A stretch of 64,000 nucleotides of DNA, from contig NZ_JAPENY010000001.1 in NCBI RefSeq assembly GCF_026341825.1, positions 2,418,001-2,482,000 of the forward strand, read 5' to 3'. The notes beneath the pieces were generated by a model. That model searched no databases. It saw nothing but the letters and a program-made list of their open reading frames with translations, and was not told where the DNA came from. Source of the stretch: Streptomyces sp. NBC_00620 (GTDB lineage: Bacteria > Actinomycetota > Actinomycetes > Streptomycetales > Streptomycetaceae). Made by a program: the position numbers and the translations under genes. Positions 24,501 to 31,512 of this stretch are shown piece by piece (position 1 is the stretch's first letter; every line of letters begins with the position of its first letter).

Positions 24501-26053
24501 GGTGTTCGGTTCCCTCCCCGGGCGTTTTCCTGACTGTCAGAAGCGTCGCACACACCACTGACAGTGCCGTCGACAGAGGCAGAGGCAGAGGCAGAGGCAG
24601 AGGCACCAGCACTAGCACCGGCACCGGCCTCAGTACCGGCACCGGCACCGAGGCCGCCTCTCACAGCCGGCCCGAGACCGAAGACGTACGTCGCCCCGAA
24701 GCCGACGGCATACCCGGTCAGCAGCCCGCCCGCGTAGATCGCGGCCGTCATCGCCGGCCCCCCGCTTCCTGCCAGCAGCGGGAACAGCGCCCACCCCGAC
24801 GGCCCGATCGCCGTCGACCCCACCTTGTCCCCGAGCATCGCGAAGAAGCCGACGAAGGCGCCGCCCGCCGCCCCGCCCGCGCAGGCCGTCAGGAACGGGC
24901 GGCCGAGGGGGAGTGAGACGCCGTAGATGAGGGGTTCACCCACGCCCAGCAGCCCCGCCGGGAGCGCCGACTTGATCGTCGTACGCATGGACTGGTCGTG
25001 GCGGAGGCGGACGTAGACCGCCAGGGCCGCGCCGACCTGGCCCGCGCCCGCCATCGCCAGGATGGGCAGCAGGACCGTGTAGCCCTGCTGCTCGATGAGG
25101 GTGGTGTGGATGGGGATGAGGGCCTGGTGCAGGCCGAGCATGACGAGGGGGAGGAAGAGGCCGCCGAGGATCAGGCCCGCGAAGGCGCCGGTGGTGGAGA
25201 GGAGCCAGTTCGCGCCGGTGCCGATGGCGGAGGACAGCTCGCCGGCCGCGTACATGAGGGCGTACAGCGTGACCAGGCCGGTGAGCAGGACCGTGAGGGT
25301 GGGGGTGAGCAGGACGTCCAGGGCCTCCGGGACCCAGCTGCGGCACCACTTCTCGACGTACGTGCCCAGGAGCGCGGCGGCCAGTGCGCCGAGTACGCCG
25401 CCCTGGCCCGGTGCCAGCGTCATCCCGAACGCCGTCACCTTCGCGACCCCCGCGTACACGATGACCGCCGCCACCGCGCCGCCCAGGATCGGGGTGCCGC
25501 CGAACTCCTTCGCCGTGTTGTAGCCGACGAAGACGGCGATCAGCGCCATGAAGCCGGAGGCGATGGCGGCGAGGGCGGGGGTGATCGCGTCCAGCCGGCC
25601 CAGGTTGATCAGCAGGCCGTTGAGGCCCGCGATGATTCCGCAGCCGATGAGGGCGGGGATCAGGGGGACGAAGATGTTCGCGACGCGGCGCAGCAGGAGT
25701 TTGCCGGGGGTGGCGTTGCGCTGCCGTCCCGCTTCCTTCAACTCGGCGCCGCGCGAAGCCAGTTCATCGGCTGTCGTTGCAGCTGATGCCGTCGTCGTCA
25801 GCAGCGCCTCGAACTCCGGGGTCACGCGGGCGACCGTGCCCGGGCCCAGGACGATCTGGTACGTCTCGTCGTCCGTGACCAGGCCGAGTACGGCGGGGAG
25901 GGCTCGCAGGGCCTCGTCCTGGACCAGGGTCCGGTCCCGCAGGCCCACGCGCAGGCGGGTCATGCAGTGGGCCACGGAGGTGATGTTCGCGGGGCCGCCG
26001 AGGAGGGGGAGCAGGGCGGCCGCGGTGGCGGTGGGGTCGTTCGGAGTGCGCAC
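24497..26053 (-). CDS. murP: PTS transporter subunit EIIBC, probable N-acetylmuramic acid permease
   Basis: This phosphotransferase transporter (518 aa) has an EIIB domain with phosphocysteine Cys30 in SVAHCMTRLRV, then an EIIC domain with about ten membrane helices (from FVPLIPALIGCGIIAGLNGL to GLLTGYAVGFGATYVFGLGP). The GEPLIYGVSLPL motif of glucose-superfamily EIIC is present. It directly follows murQ (16 bp), which points to MurNAc uptake with phosphorylation. No EIIA is encoded nearby, so a shared EIIA must serve it. The C-terminus carries a low-complexity Ala/Ser/Gly tail with a hexanucleotide repeat. The GTG start has only a poor ribosome site. The substrate is inferred from context. 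Confidence 0.82.
   Translation of the reverse strand: MRTPNDPTATAAALLPLLGGPANITSVAHCMTRLRVGLRDRTLVQDEALRALPAVLGLVTDDETYQIVLGPGTVARVTPEFEALLTTTASAATTADELASRGAELKEAGRQRNATPGKLLLRRVANIFVPLIPALIGCGIIAGLNGLLINLGRLDAITPALAAIASGFMALIAVFVGYNTAKEFGGTPILGGAVAAVIVYAGVAKVTAFGMTLAPGQGGVLGALAAALLGTYVEKWCRSWVPEALDVLLTPTLTVLLTGLVTLYALMYAAGELSSAIGTGANWLLSTTGAFAGLILGGLFLPLVMLGLHQALIPIHTTLIEQQGYTVLLPILAMAGAGQVGAALAVYVRLRHDQSMRTTIKSALPAGLLGVGEPLIYGVSLPLGRPFLTACAGGAAGGAFVGFFAMLGDKVGSTAIGPSGWALFPLLAGSGGPAMTAAIYAGGLLTGYAVGFGATYVFGLGPAVRGGLGAGAGTEAGAGASAGASASASASASVDGTVSGVCDASDSQENARGGNRTP
24575..24604. repeat. Hexanucleotide microsatellite (AGAGGC)5 in the PTS gene
   Basis: Five exact copies of AGAGGC on the plus strand encode the Ser-Ala repeat near the C-terminus of the EIIBC protein. 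The six-base unit means gain or loss keeps the frame. Confidence 0.85.
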
Positions 26054-26069
26054 TCCCCGAGGGTGCTGG

Positions 26070-27005
26070 TCAGCGGGGCGCCGCCGCGAGCGCCGCGCGC
26101 AAGTGGCCGTGGCTCTCCTCCAGAAGGCGGGCGGCGGTCGGCCCGTCGACGCCGCCCAGGATGGTGAGGATCGCGTTCTTCACCTCGCCGTCCGTGGCGG
26201 CGAGGGCCTGCTCGATCTCCTCGTCCGTGGCGCCCGTCGCGAGTGACACGATGCGGCGGGAGCGGGCGCGGAGCTTCTCGTTCGAGGCGCGTACGTCGAC
26301 CATCAGGTTCCCGTACGTCTTGCCGAGGCGGATCATCGTGATCGTCGAGAGCATGTTCAGGACCAGCTTCTGGGCCGTGCCCGCCTTGAGGCGTGTCGAG
26401 CCCGTGAGCAGCTCAGGGCCGACGACGACCTCGATGCCGTGGTCGGCTGCCGCTGCCAGCGCGCTGTCCGCGTTGCAGGACAGGCCGATCGTCAACGCGC
26501 CCTGCGCGCGGGCGTGTTCGACGGCGCCGATGGCGTACGGGGTGCGTCCTGAGGCGGAGACGCCGACCACCGTGTCGTCGGAGGTCAGCGCGAGTTCCGT
26601 GAGGTCCCGCGCGGCCAGCTCCTTGGAGTCCTCGGCCCCCTCGATCGACGTGACCATCGCGCTCGGGCCGCCCGCGATCAGGCCCACGACCTCGGACGGG
26701 GCGGTGTTGAAGGTGGGCGGGCACTCGGACGCGTCCAGGACACCGAGGCGGCCCGCGGTGCCCGCGCCCGCGTAGATCAGGCGCCCGCCGCGGGACATCC
26801 GCACCGTGATGTCGTCGATCGCGGCGGCGATGAGCGGAAGCCGCGCGGCGACGGCCCTCGGAACGGTCGCGTCCTCGCCGTTCATGAGCCGGGCGATCTC
26901 AACCGTCGGCAACTGATCGATCTCGGCCAGCTCGGGCCGGAACGCCTCAGTGGTGAGCGTCTCCAACTCGGCACGCAGGTCACGGTAGTTGGCGTTGGAG
27001 GTCAT
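26070..27005 (-). CDS. murQ: N-acetylmuramic acid 6-phosphate etherase
   Basis: MurQ cleaves the lactyl ether of MurNAc-6-phosphate to GlcNAc-6-phosphate plus lactate, linking cell-wall recycling to NagA. The 311 residues hold a SIS domain with the MurQ signature: TVRMSRGGRLIYAGAGTAGR, LGVLDASECPPTF, the catalytic Glu region IEGAEDSKELAARDL, and VVGVSASGRTPYAIGA. The C-terminal helical part includes KLVLNMLSTITMIRLGK. It lies 117 bp downstream of an RpiR/MurR-like regulator and 16 bp upstream of the PTS gene. Assignment is firm. Confidence 0.94.
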   Translation of the reverse strand: MTSNANYRDLRAELETLTTEAFRPELAEIDQLPTVEIARLMNGEDATVPRAVAARLPLIAAAIDDITVRMSRGGRLIYAGAGTAGRLGVLDASECPPTFNTAPSEVVGLIAGGPSAMVTSIEGAEDSKELAARDLTELALTSDDTVVGVSASGRTPYAIGAVEHARAQGALTIGLSCNADSALAAAADHGIEVVVGPELLTGSTRLKAGTAQKLVLNMLSTITMIRLGKTYGNLMVDVRASNEKLRARSRRIVSLATGATDEEIEQALAATDGEVKNAILTILGGVDGPTAARLLEESHGHLRAALAAAPR

Positions 27006-27035
27006 GGCGGGCTGCTCTTTTCGACGCGGGGTGGT

Positions 27036-27115
27036 AAGGCGCCCCGTCAGGGGCGCGGGGAACTGCGCGGCCAGCCACAGACGGCCCGCAGCGCTCCAAC
27101 GGCATCAAGTCTCCC
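27036..27115. repeat. Short dispersed intergenic repeat, copy 2
   Basis: A hairpin with arms GCGCCCC (27039-27045) and GGGGCGC (27050-27056) and loop GTCA is followed by GGGGAACTGCGCGGCCAGCC. It matches the layout at 8738-8815. Here it lies between the RpiR regulator gene and murQ and may separate their transcripts. Confidence 0.6.
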
Positions 27116-27122
27116 GGCCCAG

Positions 27123-28049
27123 CTAGCGCGAGCGCCCCCGCGGACTGTGCCGATGGGCAAGCGCCTCGTACGACGCCGACAAGGCCGGCGCAGCCGTCGC
27201 ATACGTCCGCTGGGCGACCCCCACGAACAGACAGTCCACCACCAGCAGCTGACTCGTCCGGGACGACATCGCCGCAGGCCGCAGCTCGCTCTCGCGGGCC
27301 GTCGAGGTGGTGAGGATGTGGTCCGCGTACTGCGTCACGGGCCCGTCCGGACGGCCGGTGATCGCGACCGTCGTCGCGCCGTGTTCGAAGGCGACCCGGA
27401 GAGGTTCGATGACGTCGCCGGTCGAGCCGGAGTGGGTGATCGATATCGCCACGTCCTTGGCGCGCAGCTGCACCGCGTTGGTGACGGCGAGGTGCGGGTC
27501 GCTGTGCGCGTGGGCTATGAGCCCGATGCGGAGCAGCTTCTGGGCGAGGTCCTGGGCGACGAGACCGGACGCACCCTGCCCGTAGATGTCGATACGGCGG
27601 GCGGCGGCGAGCGCGGTGACCGCCGCGCTGAGCTGGGCCATGTCGAGCCCGGCCGCGGTGTCGGCGAGGGTCTGCTGCTCGTCGTACGCGAGCTTGGCGA
27701 CCACGTCGGCGATGGGGTCGTCGACCGCGATGTCCGCGGTGACTGCGGGGGCGCGGCCCGACTGCTGCTGGGCGGCGAGCCCGGCGAGGGCGAGGCGCAG
27801 GTCTCGGTAGCCGGGGTAGCCGAGGAGGCGGGCGGTGCGGACCACCGTCGCCTCGCTGGTACCGGTGAGTTCGGCCAGGCCGGTGACCGTGAGGGCCGCG
27901 CAGCCCGCCGGGTCGGCGGCGACGGCCTCCGCGACCCGCTGCATGGAGCGTGTCATCGACGGGGCGAGCGTCCGTACCTTGGCCGCGAGGGCGGCCGGGG
28001 CGGGCGGCGCCTCACCGGCGAAAATTTCCTTCACGTCACGGGTCACCAC
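27123..28049 (-). CDS. RpiR-family transcriptional regulator with SIS domain (MurR-like)
   Basis: The regulator (308 aa) has an N-terminal HTH_6 domain (about residues 30-105: ALTVTGLAELTGTSEATVVR, TARLLGYPGYRDLRLAL) and a C-terminal SIS sugar-phosphate-sensing domain (RRIDIYGQGASGLVAQDLAQ then ISITHSGSTGDVIE). By position it should control murQ-murP and respond to MurNAc-6-phosphate. Two adjacent GTG codons (28049, 28046) are possible starts without a strong ribosome site. A TGAAA...TTTC inverted repeat adjoins the start and could be its own operator. Confidence 0.85.
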   Translation of the reverse strand: MVTRDVKEIFAGEAPPAPAALAAKVRTLAPSMTRSMQRVAEAVAADPAGCAALTVTGLAELTGTSEATVVRTARLLGYPGYRDLRLALAGLAAQQQSGRAPAVTADIAVDDPIADVVAKLAYDEQQTLADTAAGLDMAQLSAAVTALAAARRIDIYGQGASGLVAQDLAQKLLRIGLIAHAHSDPHLAVTNAVQLRAKDVAISITHSGSTGDVIEPLRVAFEHGATTVAITGRPDGPVTQYADHILTTSTARESELRPAAMSSRTSQLLVVDCLFVGVAQRTYATAAPALSASYEALAHRHSPRGRSR

Positions 28050-28063
28050 TGAAAGATATTTTC
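28050..28063. promoter_or_regulatory. Possible RpiR operator
   Basis: TGAAAGATATTTTC contains an inverted GAAA/TTTC pair with five bases between. It lies directly upstream of the RpiR gene in an AT-rich patch shared with the divergent gene at 28102. Confidence 0.4.
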
Positions 28064-28101
28064 CGTTGGGGCATACGGTCAAGGGTGCGCACAATAGGTG
28101 C

Positions 28102-28494
28102 ATGAACCCCATCAGCGGCCCCGTCAGCCCCTTGGAGCAGGCGTTGCACGCGGCTCGCGCCCTCGTCCTCGCCGACCTCGCCGCGCGCGAGGTCGCGGAC
28201 GCCGACGTGGTCTCGCTCGTCGAGGAGTCGGTGGTGCAGCGCCGCTGGTGGGTCGAGCAGTGGCCCGAGGGCGCGGAGTACGTGGCCGGGCTCGTCGCCC
28301 AGGACGTACAGGACGGCCTCCTCGAACGGCACGGGCGCTGGCCGCTGTGCCCCGTCTGCGAATCCGGCGACCCGCACGCCCTGGAGGTCGAGCCCGAGCT
28401 CGGTCCCGACCCGCACTGGGTGTGCCACCAGGCGGGCGTGAAGGTGGCCTCGGTGGGGACGCTGGGGGCGGCCGGCGGGACCCCGCCCTCGTGA
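28102..28494 (+). CDS. Conserved hypothetical protein with Cys/His cluster
   Basis: The product has 130 residues. It has an acidic helical N-terminal half and a C-terminal motif CPVC-ESGDPHALEVEPELG-PDPHWVCHQAG that could hold zinc (CPVC, His, HWVCH). The frame is open upstream, but the ATG at 28102 is preceded by AGGTG and fits the divergent promoter region. It overlaps the DUF4031 gene by four bases (GTGA), so the two form an operon. Function unknown. Confidence 0.65.
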   Translation: MNPISGPVSPLEQALHAARALVLADLAAREVADADVVSLVEESVVQRRWWVEQWPEGAEYVAGLVAQDVQDGLLERHGRWPLCPVCESGDPHALEVEPELGPDPHWVCHQAGVKVASVGTLGAAGGTPPS

Positions 28495-28769
28495 CCGTCT
28501 ACATCGATCCGCCCACCTGGCCGGGCCACGGCCGCCTGTGGTCCCACCTGATCAGCGACGTCTCGTACGACGAACTGCACGCCTTCGCCGAGGAGTTGGG
28601 CGCCCCGCGGCGCGCCTTCGAGCGCGACCACTACGACATCCCCTCGCACCGGTACGAGGACGCGGTGCGCGCGGGCGCGGTGCAGGTCAGCAGCCGCGAG
28701 GTGGTGCGGCTGCTGTACGGGGCGGGGTTGCGCAGGGCCAAGAGGTGGGCAGGGCCGAGGAGTTCGTAG
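28491..28769 (+). CDS. DUF4031 domain protein
   Basis: This small protein (92 aa) starts VTVYIDPPTWPGHGRLWSHL and contains VSYDELHAFAEELGAPRRAF and RDHYDIPSHRYEDAVRAGA, the features of DUF4031. No biochemical role is established for the family. The GTG overlaps the stop of the upstream gene. Confidence 0.8.
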   Translation: MTVYIDPPTWPGHGRLWSHLISDVSYDELHAFAEELGAPRRAFERDHYDIPSHRYEDAVRAGAVQVSSREVVRLLYGAGLRRAKRWAGPRSS

Positions 28770-28797
28770 CTTCGGTCGGCGCCCGGACGCCGAGCAG

Positions 28798-29865
28798 TCA
28801 GCTCCGCAGCTCGTACGCGAACTGCTCACCGTCCTCGCTCACCCGGGTGAACCCGGCGCGTGAAATGACGCCCTGGGAAGGGATGTTGTCCCGGTCGACG
28901 GCCGCGAACAGCACCTTCACGTCGTCGTGCGCGAGCGCCCGGCCGGCCAGGGTGCGCAGGGCCTCGGTCGCGTAGCCGTTGCCACGGGCCTTCTCCGCCA
29001 GGTCGTAGCCGACCTCGGCGCGGCCCTCCTCGTCCGGGGTGCCGTGGAAGCCCATGCCGCCGACCGCGCGGCCGTCCTCGGTGCGTACGAGGACGAAGAG
29101 GCCCCACTCGGGGCGGTGCACCCCGGCCTCGTACGCCTTCACGACCATCCCGGCGGCCTCCCGCGTGCCCTCGAAGGGGCCGCCCTCGACCCACGCGAAG
29201 CCGCCCGTGCCGCCCGCCCGCAGATCGGCGGCGGCCGCCGGAGTGACTCCCTGGAGCGTGAGCCGCTCGGACCCGATCACCAGGTTGTTGCTCCAGCGCC
29301 ACTCGGTGACCGGGGCACGGCCGGGCAGTTCGCCGCGGCCGGTCGCCCACAGCAGGGTGCGCCAGTGGTCCGGGCCGGGCCTGACATGCGGGAAGATCCG
29401 GGTCAGTACGTCCTCGCAGAGCGCGGCCGCTGGCTCGTACGGGACGCCGAGGCCCTCGGCGATGTCGTGCGTGTGCAGCAGGACTTCGGCGACGCCCATC
29501 GCGGCGAAGCCCTCGCGGTTCGCGCTGCGGAACGGGTACGGGTGGAAGGCGCGCACCTCGCGGGGTGTCGTGCGGACGGTCGCGGCGAGCAGGGCGCCGG
29601 TCGTCTCGATCACATCGACGACGCCCGCGTTGTCGGTGCCGTCCTCCATGGTGATGTCGAACGGGACGTACGCCTTGGTGGCGCGCCCCGCCAACTGCCC
29701 CGCGTACGCGATGAGATCGGAGCAGATGTGCACGGCGGTCTCGCGGCAACTCCACGCCAGGCGGCCCGCCTTGACCCCGTCCCAGTCCCGCCCGCTCAAC
29801 GTCCGCAGCAGCGCCGCACTGCCCGCCACGGCCTCCGACACCTGGTCCCCACCCATGTCTCCCAT
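28798..29865 (-). CDS. Fusion of a mycothiol-dependent maleylpyruvate isomerase-like (MDMPI/DinB) domain with a GNAT acetyltransferase
   Basis: The product has 355 residues. The N-terminal about 200 residues form a DinB-fold MDMPI-type domain, with conserved helix positions in CRETAVHICSDLIAYAGQLA (His) and VAEVLLHTHDIAEGLG (Glu, His, Asp). Residues about 215-355 are a GNAT acyltransferase with VGYDLAEKARGNGYATEAL (acetyl-CoA loop) and VISRAGFTRV. Starts at 29865 and 29856 are both possible. The domain pairing may link thiol chemistry and acyl transfer; neither substrate is known. Confidence 0.8.
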   Translation of the reverse strand: MGDMGGDQVSEAVAGSAALLRTLSGRDWDGVKAGRLAWSCRETAVHICSDLIAYAGQLAGRATKAYVPFDITMEDGTDNAGVVDVIETTGALLAATVRTTPREVRAFHPYPFRSANREGFAAMGVAEVLLHTHDIAEGLGVPYEPAAALCEDVLTRIFPHVRPGPDHWRTLLWATGRGELPGRAPVTEWRWSNNLVIGSERLTLQGVTPAAAADLRAGGTGGFAWVEGGPFEGTREAAGMVVKAYEAGVHRPEWGLFVLVRTEDGRAVGGMGFHGTPDEEGRAEVGYDLAEKARGNGYATEALRTLAGRALAHDDVKVLFAAVDRDNIPSQGVISRAGFTRVSEDGEQFAYELRS

Positions 29866-29910
29866 GGGGTGAGGGTAGGCGCGACCGCGGTCGCGTACGT
29901 ACCCGATTTT

Positions 29911-30567
29911 TCAGCCGGGGGCGCTGCCGAGCCGTGTCAGCTCCGTCCGCAGGTTCTCGCGGGCCCGCCGCTCCCACTCCCGTTCGCCGTACGGCGTTCT
30001 GAACAGTCTCGGCAGGTCGAGCAGCTGGCGCAGGATCGCCGCTCTGCCCTCGCGGAAGGCCTCGGCGGGGACGAAGGCGTACTCCTCGCGGACGGCCGTC
30101 GTATAGGCCGCGTACGCCGGTGGGGACGCGGCCAGGATCGCCAGGTCGGCGTCGCAGAGGACCTGGCCGTTGCGGTCGTCGTCCGTGGGGGCGTGGGTGA
30201 CGGTGAGGCGGACCAGGCGGGCCACCTCCGCGGCGTCGGGGTCGGAAAGACCGGCTTCGGGGAGGGCCCGTTCGGCCAGGTGGGCCGAGCGTTCCTCGTT
30301 CTCGGAGCGGTCCGGGAGGTAGACGGCGTCGTGGAACCAGGCGGCCAGGCGTACCAGGTCGGGGGCGTCCGCGTACTTCTCCAGTACGTCGATGTGGTCG
30401 AGGACCGCTGTGAGGTGGGTGAGGGTGTGGTAGCGGCGCTGGGGCTCCTGCCAGCGGGTGAGGAGGTTGTCCGCGTACGGGGTGGGGTCGGGGGTTTGTG
30501 CGCCGGGGGAGCGGGCGCCTTCCAGGGCGTGGGTCCAGCGGGTGCGGAGGGTGTCGAGGTCGGGCAT
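29911..30567 (-). CDS. HD-superfamily metal-dependent hydrolase-like protein
   Basis: This 218-residue protein resembles predicted HD-domain phosphohydrolases. Key parts are RYHTLTHLTAVLDHI (first metal His), LAAWFHDAVYLP (His-Asp pair), a charged helix SENEERSAHLAERALPEAGL and LCDADLAILAAS (last metal Asp). It is probably a cytoplasmic nucleotide or phosphate-ester hydrolase; the substrate is unknown. It stands alone on this strand, upstream of an arm of the long intergenic repeat. Confidence 0.78.
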   Translation of the reverse strand: MPDLDTLRTRWTHALEGARSPGAQTPDPTPYADNLLTRWQEPQRRYHTLTHLTAVLDHIDVLEKYADAPDLVRLAAWFHDAVYLPDRSENEERSAHLAERALPEAGLSDPDAAEVARLVRLTVTHAPTDDDRNGQVLCDADLAILAASPPAYAAYTTAVREEYAFVPAEAFREGRAAILRQLLDLPRLFRTPYGEREWERRARENLRTELTRLGSAPG

Positions 30568-30604
30568 GGGGTCATTGTGCGGGTGCCGGGTGGGCTGGGG
30601 TGGG

Positions 30605-30730
30605 GTTTGTTCGCCCCCTCCGCCCCTTCCCGTCCCGTTCCTGGGGGCTGCGCCCCCAGACCCCGCTGTCGCGCTGCGCGCTCGTCCTCAAACGCCGGAC
30701 GGGCTGGAACCTCCCCGGAGGGGCTGAAGA
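30605..30730. repeat. Long intergenic repeat, copy 3 (mainly one arm)
   Basis: The order of blocks is as in copy 1: TTCGCCCCCTCCGCCCC, the small hairpin GGGGGCTGCGCCCCC, CTCGTCCTCAAACGCCGGAC, GGGCTGGAA. The second arm is reduced to CCCCGGAGGGGCTGAAGA. It lies between divergent genes, just before the DasR-like site. Confidence 0.8.
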
Positions 30731-30751
30731 ACCGATCTCGCGTACGCTTTG

Positions 30752-30767
30752 ATTGGACTAGACCTGT
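30752..30767 (+). promoter_or_regulatory. DasR-responsive element-like site upstream of cutC
   Basis: ATTGGACTAGACCTGT differs at only two positions from the reverse complement of the nagK site at 5943-5958 (AGTGGACTAGACCTCT). It lies 24 bp before the cutC start, so a bound repressor would block transcription or elongation. Confidence 0.7.
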
Positions 30768-30790
30768 AGCCGCCCAAGGGAAGAGGTCCG

Positions 30791-31486
30791 ATGAGTAAGC
30801 GTAGGCGCGCAGTCCTGGAGGTGATCGCCCTCGGTGTGGAGGACGCGGTCGCCGCTGAGGCCGGAGGCGCGGACCGCCTCGAGCTGGTCACCGACATGGC
30901 CGCGGACGGGCTCACCCCGGCCGTGGAGACCTTCGCCGGGATCCGGGCCGCCGTCGACGTCTCGCTGCGTGTGATGCTGCGGCTCGCGGACGGCTTCGCG
31001 GCCGGGGATGTGGACGCGCTGGTACGCGTCGCCGGTGAGCTGCGCACCGCGGGGGCCGACGAGTTCGTGCTCGGGTTCCTCGACGAGCACGGCGGCGTGG
31101 ACCTGACCGCCGTGGAGCGGATCGTCGCCGAACTGGACGGCTGCCGCTGGACCTTCCACCGCGCGATCGACCGCGCCGCCGACCGCGACGCCCTGCGCAA
31201 GCAGCTCGCGGACCTGCCGGGCCTCGACGCCTACCTGACCGCCGGCTCCCCCGACGGCGTCGACGACGGCCTGCCCACCCTCCTCGTCGAGGCCGCGCGC
31301 CGCGGTGAACCCGGCTACGAGCCGCAGATCATGGTGGGCGGCGGGCTGCGCCTCGACCACGTGCCGCAGCTGCGCGCCGCGGGCATCGACGCCTTCCACA
31401 TCGGCGGCGCCGCCCGGCCCGGCGGCTGGACCGGGCCGGTCTCGGCCGAGGCGGTAGGGGAGTGGCGGAGGGTCCTGGACCAGTAG
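30791..31486 (+). CDS. cutC: CutC family protein
   Basis: TIM-barrel protein of the CutC family (231 aa). Family motifs are LEVIALGVEDAVAAEAGGAD, RLELVTDMAADGLTP, TFHRAIDRAADRD and the late IMVGGGLRLDHVPQLRA. CutC was named for copper homeostasis in E. coli, but its enzymatic role is unclear. The ATG has AAGAGG just upstream. A DasR-like operator in front hints at a link with amino-sugar metabolism in Streptomyces, which is inference. Confidence 0.88.
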   Translation: MSKRRRAVLEVIALGVEDAVAAEAGGADRLELVTDMAADGLTPAVETFAGIRAAVDVSLRVMLRLADGFAAGDVDALVRVAGELRTAGADEFVLGFLDEHGGVDLTAVERIVAELDGCRWTFHRAIDRAADRDALRKQLADLPGLDAYLTAGSPDGVDDGLPTLLVEAARRGEPGYEPQIMVGGGLRLDHVPQLRAAGIDAFHIGGAARPGGWTGPVSAEAVGEWRRVLDQ

Positions 31487-31512
31487 CCGGGCCCTAGGTG
31501 TGCTGTCCGGTC

